From Brenneria alni (GTDB lineage Bacteria > Pseudomonadota > Gammaproteobacteria > Enterobacterales > Enterobacteriaceae), in the NCBI RefSeq assembly GCF_003666245.1, contig NZ_MJLZ01000043.1, positions 1-34,552 on the forward strand: a stretch of DNA of 34,552 bases. The letters run 5' to 3'. Below the pieces are notes generated by a model. It did no database searches. It was not told the DNA's origin and saw nothing but the letters and a program-made list of their open reading frames with translations. The position numbers and the translations under genes were made by a program. Shown piece by piece: positions 14,592 through 23,775 of the stretch (its first letter is position 1; every line of letters begins with the position of its first letter).

Positions 14592-16669
14592 TCCATCAAT
14601 TGTCTGAAACCATCACGCTGGTTCATCAATTACCGGGGCGGATACGCCTGCGTATTCCACAGATGCGCGACTACCCGCAGAGTCTGGCCTGGCTGAAACG
14701 CCAACTGCTGTCTTTCAGCGGCGTTAATGGTGTTCGCCTGCGTCCTGAAGCCTGTTCCGCAGTCATCACCTATGACCGCGTACAGACCAAAGGCGAAACC
14801 CTGTGGCAGAAAGCGCAGGCGCTGGATTGGCAGACGCATACCGAGGGGGGCTATGAGACTGAATATTGCAATAGCGATAATCTGCTCAATCTTGGGGGCG
14901 TTGCGCTGGCCCAGATACTGCCCAAAAATTGGGCCGCGCTGCCTGCCTTGTTGCTGACCGCGCCCACGTTGGCCGAAGGGGCGGAAAGCCTTGCTCATGG
15001 TCAACTGAAAGTTGAAGTTCTGGATGCTATGGCGCTGGGGTTATCGATGGCGCGGGGCGATCACCGTACGGCGATGATCACCCAGTCCCTACTGACACTC
15101 GGTGAGTATCTTGAGCAGGAAACCAGCCGTCATTCCGATGCTCTGCTGGCCGATCTGATGCAACCCAGGGAACATTCTGTTTGGGTTGAACGGCAAGGCG
15201 GGCGTGAGGAAATTCAGAGCGGTGAGCTGGTTAATGGCGATTTGATGTTGTTGGGCCCGGGAGACAATATTCCCGCTGATGGTACGGTTCTGCGCGGCGT
15301 AGGGCTGATTAATCAGTCATCAATGACCGGTGAAAGCGTGCCGGTACGCCGGGAGCGTGGCGCCTGGGTCTATGCGGGTACGCAAGTACAGGATGGCAAT
15401 ATCACCGTTCGTGCTGAACGGGTTGGCGATGAATCGTCCACTGCCCATATCCGGCGCTTTATCAGCGACTCTCTGAGCCAGCGCAGTGAAACACAGCAAG
15501 TTACCCAACAGATGGCCGACAGACGCGTAGCCATCACCCTGGGTGTTGGCGCGGCGGTTTTCGCCTTAACCCGCGACTGGCAGCGTTTGGCCGCCGTTTT
15601 TCTGGTGGATTACTCCTGCGCCCTGAAACTGAGCACGCCGATTGCGTTTAAATCGATGATGCACCGTGCGGCTTGTCAGGGATTACTGCTCAAAGGGGGC
15701 AGGGCGATTGAACAACTGGCAACCGTTGATACGGCGGTATTTGATAAAACCGGCACCCTGACGCATGGCGATATGCTGGTCACCGATGTGGTCAGTTTCG
15801 ATCCGAAAAAGATCTGGGCCGAGCGTTTGCTGGCTATTGCGGCATCTGTTGAAGAACACAGTAATCATCCGCTGGCGAAAGCGGTGGTGGCGGCGGCGGC
15901 AGATCATGCGTTGCCGCATATTAATCATGGTGAAGTGGAATATATCATTGCCCACGGTTTACAGTCCGAGATGGACGATCATCGCATGGTGATTGGTAGC
16001 CGTCACTTTCTGAGTTGTCACTATCGTATTGATTTCACACCGTTTGAAAATGAAATTGCCGAACTGGAAGCGCTGGGGCGTCACCTGTTGTTCATCGGCC
16101 TGGATGATCGTCTGGCAGGGATGATTGGCTTGCAGGATAACATCCGGGAAGAGGCCGCCGCAGTGATTCAACGGCTGCGTGAGTTGGGGGTGAAAAATAT
16201 CGTCCTGCTGACGGGTGATAAAGCAGAAAAAGCGCAGCAATTGGCGCAAGCGCTATCGATCGATCGCTTTTTTGCCCAGGCGACACCTGAGAGCAAGGTT
16301 GACGTTGTACGTACTCTGCAACAGCAGGGCCATCGGGTGTTGTTTATCGGCGACGGCATCAATGATGCTCCGGTATTAACCCAGGCTGACGTGGGCATGG
16401 CGATGAACCAAAGCACCGAGTTGGCGCAGCAGGCCGCCGATGCGGTATTGTTGCAGGACAGGCTTGACGGTGTGGTTACCGCCTGTGAAATGGCGCAGGA
16501 AGCGATGCGGCTGGTTAACAGTAATATCCGGCTGACGGAGTGGGTGAATAGCACTATCATGCTGGCGGCGGCAATGGGCTGGTTGAAACCGACGGCCAGC
16601 GCGTTATTACACAATGGCGCCACGCTAGGGGTGCTGCTTCGTTCATTGGCCGCCAAAAACCGCAGCTAG
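14588..16669 (+). CDS. P1B-type ATPase, P1B-6/FezB-like
   Basis: 693 residues with all P-type landmarks: actuator TGES (247-250), phosphorylation site DKTGT (Asp386), nucleotide-domain His427-Pro428 of P1B ATPases, and hinge GDGIND (588-593). Three features set it apart from copper, zinc or cobalt pumps. The metal-site helix reads DYSCALKLSTP, with Ser343-Cys344-Ala345 in place of CPC. The N-terminus has no CxxC but carries H13-QLPGRIRLR22. It is embedded among small membrane proteins. P1B-6 ATPases such as FezB load iron into ferrosome vesicles; CtpC-like Mn pumps also depart from CPC and are the alternative. GTG start overlaps the previous stop. Transport function is firm as a family trait; the ion and the organelle role are inferred. 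Confidence 0.85.
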   Translation: MIHQLSETITLVHQLPGRIRLRIPQMRDYPQSLAWLKRQLLSFSGVNGVRLRPEACSAVITYDRVQTKGETLWQKAQALDWQTHTEGGYETEYCNSDNLLNLGGVALAQILPKNWAALPALLLTAPTLAEGAESLAHGQLKVEVLDAMALGLSMARGDHRTAMITQSLLTLGEYLEQETSRHSDALLADLMQPREHSVWVERQGGREEIQSGELVNGDLMLLGPGDNIPADGTVLRGVGLINQSSMTGESVPVRRERGAWVYAGTQVQDGNITVRAERVGDESSTAHIRRFISDSLSQRSETQQVTQQMADRRVAITLGVGAAVFALTRDWQRLAAVFLVDYSCALKLSTPIAFKSMMHRAACQGLLLKGGRAIEQLATVDTAVFDKTGTLTHGDMLVTDVVSFDPKKIWAERLLAIAASVEEHSNHPLAKAVVAAAADHALPHINHGEVEYIIAHGLQSEMDDHRMVIGSRHFLSCHYRIDFTPFENEIAELEALGRHLLFIGLDDRLAGMIGLQDNIREEAAAVIQRLRELGVKNIVLLTGDKAEKAQQLAQALSIDRFFAQATPESKVDVVRTLQQQGHRVLFIGDGINDAPVLTQADVGMAMNQSTELAQQAADAVLLQDRLDGVVTACEMAQEAMRLVNSNIRLTEWVNSTIMLAAAMGWLKPTASALLHNGATLGVLLRSLAAKNRS

Positions 16670-16755
16670 CGGAAAAAGCATCCGGGGGGCGTACAGGGTT
16701 CAAACTTCCCGCGATAATGACGCCTGTTGGGATAGGTTCCACGTGTGCGCAAACC

Positions 16756-17781
16756 TTATGACGGCCCGCATTGACTGCTCGCTCGGATCGTCATGTTGGG
16801 CGGGAATCGGTATGATTCGGCCTGTGTTCCGGCAATACGCTTAAGTAATGTCTCTACAGCCAGATAGCCCTGCGCATACATACTGGTACTGATGCTGGTC
16901 AGCGGGGTCTGTAAATGCGCTGCCAGCGGCGTATCGTTATAACCCACGACGGCAATATCTCGTCCGGCGATCAGCCCGCGGTTGCGCAGGGCACCAAACA
17001 GCCCAATAGCCAGAAAGTCGTTAACGGCAAAAATAGCGCTTGGCGGCGTGGATTGCGCCAGTAATTTTTCACCAATAGCGAAGCCCGTCGCGGCATCGAA
17101 TGGACCGTGGATAATATTATGGGCAGGAATAGCGATCCCTTGCTCGCGGTAGAATTTTACAAAGTGAGTGACGCGCTCAACCGCATTACCGCTGTAAGGC
17201 TGTCCGGCAATGATAGCCACCCGCGTATGTCCTTGTTCAAACAAGTGTTGTGCCGCCATGCGCCCGCCCAATTCATCATCCGACGTCACGGAACATAATG
17301 TGTCTTTGCGTCGGCTGACCAGCACAAACGGAACCCGCCGTTCTTCCAGTTCGCCAAGGAAATTTTCTCCGGGTGTGCAATGGGCGTCACTGATGATCAA
17401 GCCTTCCACATTGCGTGCCAGTGCTTTCTCGGCCAGGCGTCGTTGGCGTTCAGGCCGATCCAGAGTGTTGGCGACAAACGCCGTGTAGTCATTATCACTG
17501 GCCGCTTCGGCGATACCTTCGTAAATCGTTGCCAGTACGATATCGGAGAGTTGGGGGACCAGAACCGCAATCTCGCGGCTGTGCCGGGTCTTCAGGCTGA
17601 TGGCATGGGGATTTGGCTGATAACCCAGCTTAGTGGCTAATTCACGGATACGTTCGATGGTCTCTTTTGAGGCCGCGCTGCCAGCTTGCTCAATATCACC
17701 GTTAAGTACCCGCGAAACTGTGGAAACGTGAACATCCAGTTGTTCGGCGATACTGCGTAATGTGGCGGGACGTTTTCTCAT
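16756..17781 (-). CDS. LacI-family transcriptional repressor
   Basis: 341 residues with an N-terminal HTH (LRSIAEQLDVHVSTVSRVLNG, residues 8-28), hinge region containing YQPNPHAISLKT, and a periplasmic-binding-protein-like ligand domain (IAVLVPQL ... AIFAVNDFLAIGLFGALR ... VVGYNDTPLAAHLQTPLTSI). It is divergent from the peptide-type transporter operon and a perfect 20-bp palindrome of LacI type lies in between, so it very probably represses that operon and possibly itself. The ligand is unknown; most family members bind sugars or nucleosides, whereas the controlled genes suggest a peptide- or amide-like compound. Confidence 0.92.
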   Translation of the reverse strand: MRKRPATLRSIAEQLDVHVSTVSRVLNGDIEQAGSAASKETIERIRELATKLGYQPNPHAISLKTRHSREIAVLVPQLSDIVLATIYEGIAEAASDNDYTAFVANTLDRPERQRRLAEKALARNVEGLIISDAHCTPGENFLGELEERRVPFVLVSRRKDTLCSVTSDDELGGRMAAQHLFEQGHTRVAIIAGQPYSGNAVERVTHFVKFYREQGIAIPAHNIIHGPFDAATGFAIGEKLLAQSTPPSAIFAVNDFLAIGLFGALRNRGLIAGRDIAVVGYNDTPLAAHLQTPLTSISTSMYAQGYLAVETLLKRIAGTQAESYRFPPNMTIRASSQCGPS

Positions 17782-17920
17782 TGAGTGGCCTTTTTAAACA
17801 TCAATAGCAAGGAGCGTCGTCGGTTTCTGATGATACTTTTTTTGTACGCAAATCCTCAGAAGGGGCGACGATAACCTGTCGGAATATGGCTATGCACCGG
17901 ATTGGTGAGGGGTGCGCCAT

Positions 17921-17948
17921 TTTGTATCAAATTGTGGTTTGATAATAT
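17921..17948 (+). promoter_or_regulatory. Candidate promoter of the ABC/amidase operon
   Basis: TTTGTA (17921-17926) is followed after 16 bases by TAATAT (17943-17948). The -10 element overlaps the left edge of the LacI-type operator, so bound repressor would block polymerase. The leader to the first start codon is then about 160 bases. Confidence 0.45.
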
Positions 17949-17966
17949 ACCCAAACGTTTGGGTAT
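17947..17966. promoter_or_regulatory. LacI-family operator palindrome
   Basis: ATACCCAAACGTTTGGGTAT is a perfect 20-bp palindrome with the central CG step typical of LacI/PurR-family operators. It sits 166 bases from the repressor start and 152 from the transporter start, and overlaps the candidate -10 element. Confidence 0.85.
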
Positions 17967-18117
17967 GAATTTATTAAAATTTTTTATAGAAATAATTATT
18001 TGATAATAAAAGATTTGTTTTTACATGTTGTTTGTCGGCGGCATCACTAAAAAAAGTTGGTATATCCATTGCGTCAGTGGTGATTAGACACTTTACCAAC
18101 ATGAGGAAACTGTCCAG

Positions 18118-19791
18118 ATGCCATATAAAACCGACCATTGTTCGCCTCGTTTTACACAGTTGACCGTAGCCTGCGTCCTGGCTGTTAGTGCATGGACGCC
18201 GTTCTCCGTTTCTGCTGATAACACATTACGAATCGCTATGACGGCAGGCGATATTCCTCTGACATTAGGCCAGCCGGACCAGGGTTATGAGGGCAATCGT
18301 TTTACCGGTATTACGCTGTATGACTCACTGGTGGAATGGGATTTATCACAGGGTGAAAAACCCAGTGAACTGGTATCTGGATTGGCCACCGAGTGGGCGG
18401 TGGATCCTCAGGATCACACCAAGTGGATTTTCAAATTGCGCCCTGATGTCAAATTCCATGATGGCACACCGTTCAATGCTGATGCCGTCGTCTGGAATGT
18501 GGATAAAGTTTTAAATAAACAGAGCCAGCAATATGCGCCTGCTCAAATCGGTAATACGGCTTCCCGTATGCCAACGTTACGATCGGCGCGTAAAGTAGAT
18601 GATTTGACCGTTGAGTTAACCACCAGTGAGCCAGATTCGATCTTGCCGTTCAACCTTACCAATCTTTTTATCGTTTCCCCCTCTGCCTGGCAGAAAGATT
18701 TTGATGCCGTTCCTGCGGCGGTCAGCGATCCGGTTGAACGTGCCAAACAGGCGTGGAGCGCGTTTGCCCTTCATGCGGTAGGAACCGGACCATTTAAAAT
18801 GAATAAACTAGTACCGCGGCAGCAATTGACGCTGGATAAAAATCCGCAGTACTGGGATCCCAAACGAATACCCAAAGTGGATCACGTCATGTTGATCCCA
18901 TTGCCGGAAGCCAATGCACGCACGGCTGCATTGCTGTCCGGCCAGGTAGATTGGATTGAGGCGCCAGCGCCCGATGCGATGGATCAGATTAAAAGTAAAG
19001 GATTTAAAATTTACGCCAACGCACAGCCGCATATCTGGCCGTGGCAGTTGTCTTTTGCGCCGGGTTCCCCCTGGCTGGACAAACGTGTCCGGCAGGCGGC
19101 GAATCTTTGCCTGAATCGCAGTGAACTCAAGTCTTACCTGGGGGGCTATATGCAAGAGGCCACCGGGATGTATGAGAAAGATTCGCCCTGGTATGGCAAC
19201 CCTGACTTTAAAATCCGCTATGACGAAGACGCCGCACGCAAATTGATGAGTGATGCCGGCTTTAGTGCCGGCAAACCGGTAAAAGTGAAAGTGCTTACTT
19301 CCGCGTCGGGTTCTGGTCAAATGCAGCCGTTGCCGATGAATGAATATATCCAGCAGAGCCTGAAGAACTGCTATTTCGATGTAAATATCGTGGTGACGGA
19401 ATGGAACACCTTATTTAGTAGCTGGCGTCTTGGCGCCAAAGATCCGGCGGCCCAGGGCGCTGATGCGATTAACGTCAGCGCGGCGGTCATGGACCCCTTC
19501 TTTGGTTTGATGCGTTTTGCCAGTGAAAAGACGTTCCCGCCGGTCTCCACAAACTGGGGCTATTTCACCACGCCGAAAATCGAGGCGTTGATCAGTAAAG
19601 CGCGTAACACGTTTGATCCCAAAGCGCTGGACGCCGCTACCGCTGAATTGCATCGGGAAATGGTCGACGAAACGCCCTTTTTGTTTGTCGCCCATGATAT
19701 GGCGCCCCGGGCTATTTCGCCTGCTGTTACCGGCGTAGTACAAGCGCAGAACTGGATGATCGATCTCACTTCAGTTTCAAAGCAAAACTGA
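18118..19791 (+). CDS. ABC substrate-binding protein, DppA/OppA family
   Basis: 557 residues with a long cleavable signal peptide (hydrophobic core QLTVACVLAVSAWTPF, likely cleavage after SVSA near residue 33) and no lipobox Cys. The mature protein is a family-5 solute-binding protein: LYDSLVEWD, VKFHDGTPFNADAVVWN, and the conserved VGTGPFKMNKL segment. It captures its ligand in the periplasm and hands it to the two permeases encoded next. Family members bind di/oligopeptides, glutathione, nickel complexes or opine-like compounds, so the ligand cannot be named. GAGGA precedes the ATG. First gene of a six-gene operon under the LacI-type operator. Confidence 0.92.
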   Translation: MPYKTDHCSPRFTQLTVACVLAVSAWTPFSVSADNTLRIAMTAGDIPLTLGQPDQGYEGNRFTGITLYDSLVEWDLSQGEKPSELVSGLATEWAVDPQDHTKWIFKLRPDVKFHDGTPFNADAVVWNVDKVLNKQSQQYAPAQIGNTASRMPTLRSARKVDDLTVELTTSEPDSILPFNLTNLFIVSPSAWQKDFDAVPAAVSDPVERAKQAWSAFALHAVGTGPFKMNKLVPRQQLTLDKNPQYWDPKRIPKVDHVMLIPLPEANARTAALLSGQVDWIEAPAPDAMDQIKSKGFKIYANAQPHIWPWQLSFAPGSPWLDKRVRQAANLCLNRSELKSYLGGYMQEATGMYEKDSPWYGNPDFKIRYDEDAARKLMSDAGFSAGKPVKVKVLTSASGSGQMQPLPMNEYIQQSLKNCYFDVNIVVTEWNTLFSSWRLGAKDPAAQGADAINVSAAVMDPFFGLMRFASEKTFPPVSTNWGYFTTPKIEALISKARNTFDPKALDAATAELHREMVDETPFLFVAHDMAPRAISPAVTGVVQAQNWMIDLTSVSKQN

Positions 19792-19873
19792 TTCGCACCG
19801 CTTGCCGCCGCCCCGGTATGACGGGGTGGCGAAATGAGAGATTCATTTTCATATCTGGCCTGCGAGGTTTGCC

Positions 19874-20827
19874 ATGCTTGCCTTTATTATTCGTCGTCTG
19901 TTATTGGCAACACCCATTTTGCTTGGTGTGGCGCTGGTCTGTTTTATGCTGGTGCACATGACTCCCGGTGATCCCTTGGTGTCCGTTATGCCGCCGGATG
20001 CCTCCGAAGCACTACGGCAACAACTGATCCAGGACTATGGTTTTGATAAGCCTTTACCTGTGCAATTCGGACTCTGGATCTGGCACGCCGTGCAGGGCGA
20101 TTTGGGAACGTCGATTGCCAGTGGCCGTTCGGTGAGCAGTGAAGTCATGAATGCGGTGAGTTATTCGTTACGCCTTGCATTACTGGCGTCGGTTATAGGG
20201 TTTGTGTTGGGAAGCCTGTTCGGTTTCGTCGCGGGTTATTTTCAGGACAGTTGGATCGACCGGATGGCTTCTGCTTTTTCCATCTTTGGCGTCAGCGTGC
20301 CGCATTATTGGTTGGGGATGCTGCTGGTAATCATTTTTTCTTCACAGCTTAACTGGCTGCCTGCGACGGGGGGTGGCCCAATGGGCGAGATAGGCTGGGC
20401 CTGGGATTGGGCCCACCTGCGATTTATGCTGTTGCCTGCTATCACGTTGTCGGTCATTCCGACGGGAATTATTGCGCGTACCGTACGCGTTCAGGTGGCG
20501 GAAACGTTATCACAGGAGTTTATTGTCGGGCTGCGGGCTAAAGGGATCGGTGAATTTGCGCTGTTTACCCACGTTGCCAAGAATGCCGCCCCTACTGCAT
20601 TGGCGGTCATGGGGCTGCAAATAGGCTATCTGATGGGCGGTTCCATTCTGGTGGAAACGGTCTTTGCCTGGCCGGGGACCGGGCTTCTGCTCAATTCAGC
20701 GATTTTTCAGCGTGATTTACCCTTGCTGCAAGGCACTATCTGGGTACTGGCCCTGTTCTTTGTCCTGCTTAATCTGCTGGTGGATATACTGCAAACATTG
20801 TTCGATCCGCGCATCAAGAGGGCATGA
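19874..20827 (+). CDS. ABC permease, DppB family
   Basis: 317 residues with about six membrane spans. It starts MLAFIIRRLLLATPILLGVALVCF, the usual DppB opening (RR-LL-hydrophobic, then HMTPGDP), and contains the cytoplasmic coupling loop VGLRAKGIGEFALFTHVAKNAA and the ending LVDILQTLFDPRIK. It forms half of the translocation channel with the DppC-like partner that follows. GAGG precedes the start, and the stop overlaps the next start (ATGA). Confidence 0.93.
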   Translation: MLAFIIRRLLLATPILLGVALVCFMLVHMTPGDPLVSVMPPDASEALRQQLIQDYGFDKPLPVQFGLWIWHAVQGDLGTSIASGRSVSSEVMNAVSYSLRLALLASVIGFVLGSLFGFVAGYFQDSWIDRMASAFSIFGVSVPHYWLGMLLVIIFSSQLNWLPATGGGPMGEIGWAWDWAHLRFMLLPAITLSVIPTGIIARTVRVQVAETLSQEFIVGLRAKGIGEFALFTHVAKNAAPTALAVMGLQIGYLMGGSILVETVFAWPGTGLLLNSAIFQRDLPLLQGTIWVLALFFVLLNLLVDILQTLFDPRIKRA

Positions 20828-21729
20828 CCATGAACCTGAATATCAATCTAGTTGATCAGGCCGCGCCTGTCCTGGCGCCAGAAGAAAAATCCCCTGGTTA
20901 TTGGCGTATCGTGTTAGGGCGGGTGATTCGTGATCCCTCGGCCTTGATCGCAGGGTCGGTGATTTTATTGCTTTTGGTACTGGCAATACTCGGGCCGTGG
21001 ATTGTTCATGGCGATCCCTATGCCACTTCCATGTTCAAACGGCTGAAGCCTATTGGTTCCCCTGGGTTCCCGCTTGGGTCTGATGAACTGGGCCGCGATA
21101 TGCTCTCGCGTCTTATGCTGGGAGCCAGGCTGTCTTTATTTATGGGTATCACGCCTGTGGCGATCGCTTTTTTTATCGGTTCGGTGATTGGCATTATTGC
21201 CGGTTACGCGGGTGGCTGGTTGAACAGTGTGATCATGCGTACTATCGATATTTTCTACGCTTTTCCTTCCGTGCTGCTGGCCATTGCCTTGTCGGGCGCT
21301 ATGGGAGCCGGAGTGGTTAATGCGTTGATCTCCTTGACGCTGGTCTTTGTACCGCAGGTGACACGCATTGCGGAGAGCGTCACCACTCAGGTGCGTAATC
21401 GCGATTATATCGAGGCCGCTCGCGCCTCCGGGGCTTCGGCATTCACCATTATATATACCCAGGTATTGGGAAATGTCCTGGGGCCTATCTTCGTTTTTAC
21501 CACCGGGCTGATTTCGGTATCGATGATCTTGGCTTCGGGCCTTTCTTTTCTGGGGTTGGGGGTCAGCCCGCCAGAGCCGGAATGGGGATTGATGCTGAAT
21601 ACGCTGCGCACCGCTATCTATACCCAGCCGTGGGTATCGGCATTGCCGGGTGTGATGATTTTTATTACCTCAATTTCCTTTAACATTTTGGCCGATCGCC
21701 TGCGCATGGCGATGGCGATACGGAGTTGA
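20824..21729 (+). CDS. ABC permease, DppC family
   Basis: 301 residues with an N-terminal cytoplasmic stretch, one isolated first membrane span ([22 protein letters not shown]), the conserved HPLGTDELGRD-like box (here [16 protein letters not shown]) and the coupling loop [19 protein letters not shown]. It partners the DppB-like permease. The ATG at 20824 overlaps the preceding stop; ATG at 20830 is better spaced from GAGGG and may be the actual start. Confidence 0.93.
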   Translation: MTMNLNINLVDQAAPVLAPEEKSPGYWRIVLGRVIRDPSALIAGSVILLLLVLAILGPWIVHGDPYATSMFKRLKPIGSPGFPLGSDELGRDMLSRLMLGARLSLFMGITPVAIAFFIGSVIGIIAGYAGGWLNSVIMRTIDIFYAFPSVLLAIALSGAMGAGVVNALISLTLVFVPQVTRIAESVTTQVRNRDYIEAARASGASAFTIIYTQVLGNVLGPIFVFTTGLISVSMILASGLSFLGLGVSPPEPEWGLMLNTLRTAIYTQPWVSALPGVMIFITSISFNILADRLRMAMAIRS

Positions 21730-21731
21730 TT

Positions 21732-22769
21732 ATGCACAACCATGATATTGGCGGGCCAGCCCAGCCTCTGCTTATAGGGCAGAAACTGGTCAAGCATTTT
21801 CCGGTTAAAGGCGTTTTGGGGAAACGTACATTGGTACGTGCGGTAGACGGTATTGATTTTACTGTACTGAAAGGTGAAACCCTTGGTGTGGTGGGTGAAT
21901 CGGGGTGTGGTAAATCCACCACCGCCCGCATACTGATGCAATTGATTGAACACGATAGCGGCGAGTTAATTTTCGATGGACAATCTGTCGGCAATCACGC
22001 ATTGCCGCTGCGCAGCTATCGGCGTCAGGTGCAAATGGTGTTCCAGGACAGCTATTCCTCGCTGAATCCGCGTCTGACGATGGAACAGTCCGTGGCGTTC
22101 GGTCCTTTGGTTCATGGCGTCGGTAAACGGCAAGCTCAGGAGCGCGCACGTGACCTGATGGCACGCGTAGGGCTGGAACCGTCACGTTTTGCCGGGCGTT
22201 ATGCTCATGAGCTATCAGGTGGGCAGCGACAGAGGATGAATATCGCCAGGGCATTGGCCGTGGATCCCCGGCTGGTGATCCTCGACGAAGCCGTATCCGC
22301 GCTGGATAAGTCGGTAGAGGCGCAGGTCATCAATTTGTTATTGGATCTGAAAGATAGCCTGAACCTGACCTATGTTTTTATCAGCCATGATTTACATGTG
22401 GTGCGATATCTTTCAGACCGTATCATGGTGATGTATCTTGGGGAAGTGGTTGAAATTGGGCCTGCGGAGGCCCTTTTTTCAACGGCCCGGCACCCTTATA
22501 CCCGCGCATTACTCAGTTCCATGCCATCGATGGATCCCACCCGGCGAACGCTGAATTCACCTTTATCGGGCGATCCGCCGAGTCCTATCGAACCGCCGTC
22601 TGGCTGTCGTTTCCATACCCGTTGTCCCCATGCCGAGGCTATTTGTCGTCAACAGAAGCCGCGGTTATACACGGCGGCACACCATCATTCCGCCGCTTGC
22701 CTGATGATTGAACCGGGGGCCGGACATTCACAAAGCCCTGCCGACATTATTCTGATTAAGGAGGCATGA
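21732..22769 (+). CDS. ABC transporter ATPase, OppF/DppF type
   Basis: 345 residues: Walker [10 protein letters not shown] (55-63), signature [10 protein letters not shown] (161-170), Walker [11 protein letters not shown] (Glu186), where the usual DEP is DEA, as in some peptide transporters, and a C-terminal oligopeptide-transporter domain with [16 protein letters not shown], a Cys-rich motif that in some members binds an Fe-S cluster. ATG at 21732 is preferred to the upstream TTG because GGAG lies six bases ahead. The F-type ATPase precedes the D-type here, the reverse of the common order. Confidence 0.93.
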   Translation: MHNHDIGGPAQPLLIGQKLVKHFPVKGVLGKRTLVRAVDGIDFTVLKGETLGVVGESGCGKSTTARILMQLIEHDSGELIFDGQSVGNHALPLRSYRRQVQMVFQDSYSSLNPRLTMEQSVAFGPLVHGVGKRQAQERARDLMARVGLEPSRFAGRYAHELSGGQRQRMNIARALAVDPRLVILDEAVSALDKSVEAQVINLLLDLKDSLNLTYVFISHDLHVVRYLSDRIMVMYLGEVVEIGPAEALFSTARHPYTRALLSSMPSMDPTRRTLNSPLSGDPPSPIEPPSGCRFHTRCPHAEAICRQQKPRLYTAAHHHSAACLMIEPGAGHSQSPADIILIKEA

Positions 22770-23765
22770 ATGGCAGTTCAACCCATGATTAGCGTTCAGG
22801 ATCTTAATGTGCGTTTCCGGCGAGGTAACCAGACAGTATCTGCGGTAAATGGCGTTAGCTTTGATGTCGAGCGCGGCGAGGTTCTGGCGATTATCGGGGA
22901 GTCGGGTTCGGGTAAAAGCGTCACGTTGAGAGCTTTGATGCGTCTTCATCCTGAGCGAACGACTACCATCGAAGGCCGGATTCATATTGCCGGGCAGGAT
23001 GTGATGTCGCTGTCAAAAAGGCAGCTACAGGACTTACGTGGCCCGGTGGCGGCAATGATCTTTCAGGAACCCTTATTAGCGATGGATCCGGTTTATACCG
23101 TTGGCGAGCAAATTATCGAGGCGCTACGCCGGCATCGCCGGCTTTCCCGCAATGAGGCCCGGCGTGCGGCATTGGAAGCTTTGCGCCGTGTACGCATTCC
23201 AAGTCCAGAACAACGGCTTGAGGCCTATCCGCATGAAATGTCCGGCGGTATGCGGCAACGCGCCATGATCGCGCTGGCGTTATCCTGCCAACCACAGTTG
23301 CTGTTGGCAGATGAGCCTACGACCGCACTGGATGCGACGGTGCAAATACAGATTCTGATCCTCTTGCGAGAGTTACAGCAGGCGCTGGGCCTGTCGATCA
23401 TTTTCGTTACCCACGATATCGGCGCGGCAGTAGAGGTGGCTGACCGTGTTGCCGTGATGTATGGCGGGCGCATCGTTGAACAGGCTCCTCTGGCGGCGCT
23501 ATTGGACAATCCCCGGCATCCTTACACTCAGGTATTACTCGGAACCCGACCTAAAGCCGGGCTGACGAAAGGCGAACGGTTGATAAGCATACCCGGTTCT
23601 CCCCCAGACCTGACCCGTCTGCCCGCGGGTTGCGCTTTTGCGCCTCGCTGTCCCTGCGCCAGCGATCAGTGCTGCGGCCAGGTACCCGTTATCCAGAATG
23701 TCACGGACGGGCATCAGATCCACTGTCATCACTGGATGACAAACCCCGTATTGACGATTAATTAA
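22770..23765 (+). CDS. ABC transporter ATPase, OppD/DppD type
   Basis: 331 residues: Walker A GESGSGKS (43-50), signature MSGGMRQRA (157-165), Walker B LLLADEPTTALD (Asp181-Glu182), H-loop FVTHDIG, and the C-terminal AGCAFAPRCPCASDQC Cys motif of oligopeptide ATPases. It forms a heterodimer with the preceding ATPase. AGGAGG at ideal distance gives a strong start immediately after the previous stop. Confidence 0.93.
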   Translation: MAVQPMISVQDLNVRFRRGNQTVSAVNGVSFDVERGEVLAIIGESGSGKSVTLRALMRLHPERTTTIEGRIHIAGQDVMSLSKRQLQDLRGPVAAMIFQEPLLAMDPVYTVGEQIIEALRRHRRLSRNEARRAALEALRRVRIPSPEQRLEAYPHEMSGGMRQRAMIALALSCQPQLLLADEPTTALDATVQIQILILLRELQQALGLSIIFVTHDIGAAVEVADRVAVMYGGRIVEQAPLAALLDNPRHPYTQVLLGTRPKAGLTKGERLISIPGSPPDLTRLPAGCAFAPRCPCASDQCCGQVPVIQNVTDGHQIHCHHWMTNPVLTIN

Positions 23766-23775
23766 AGGAACGGCA

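Noticed and set aside
16092..16656. 162- and 64-codon frames antisense to the P-type ATPase
   Set aside because: They mirror the ATPase P-domain and have no ribosome site or recognisable domain.
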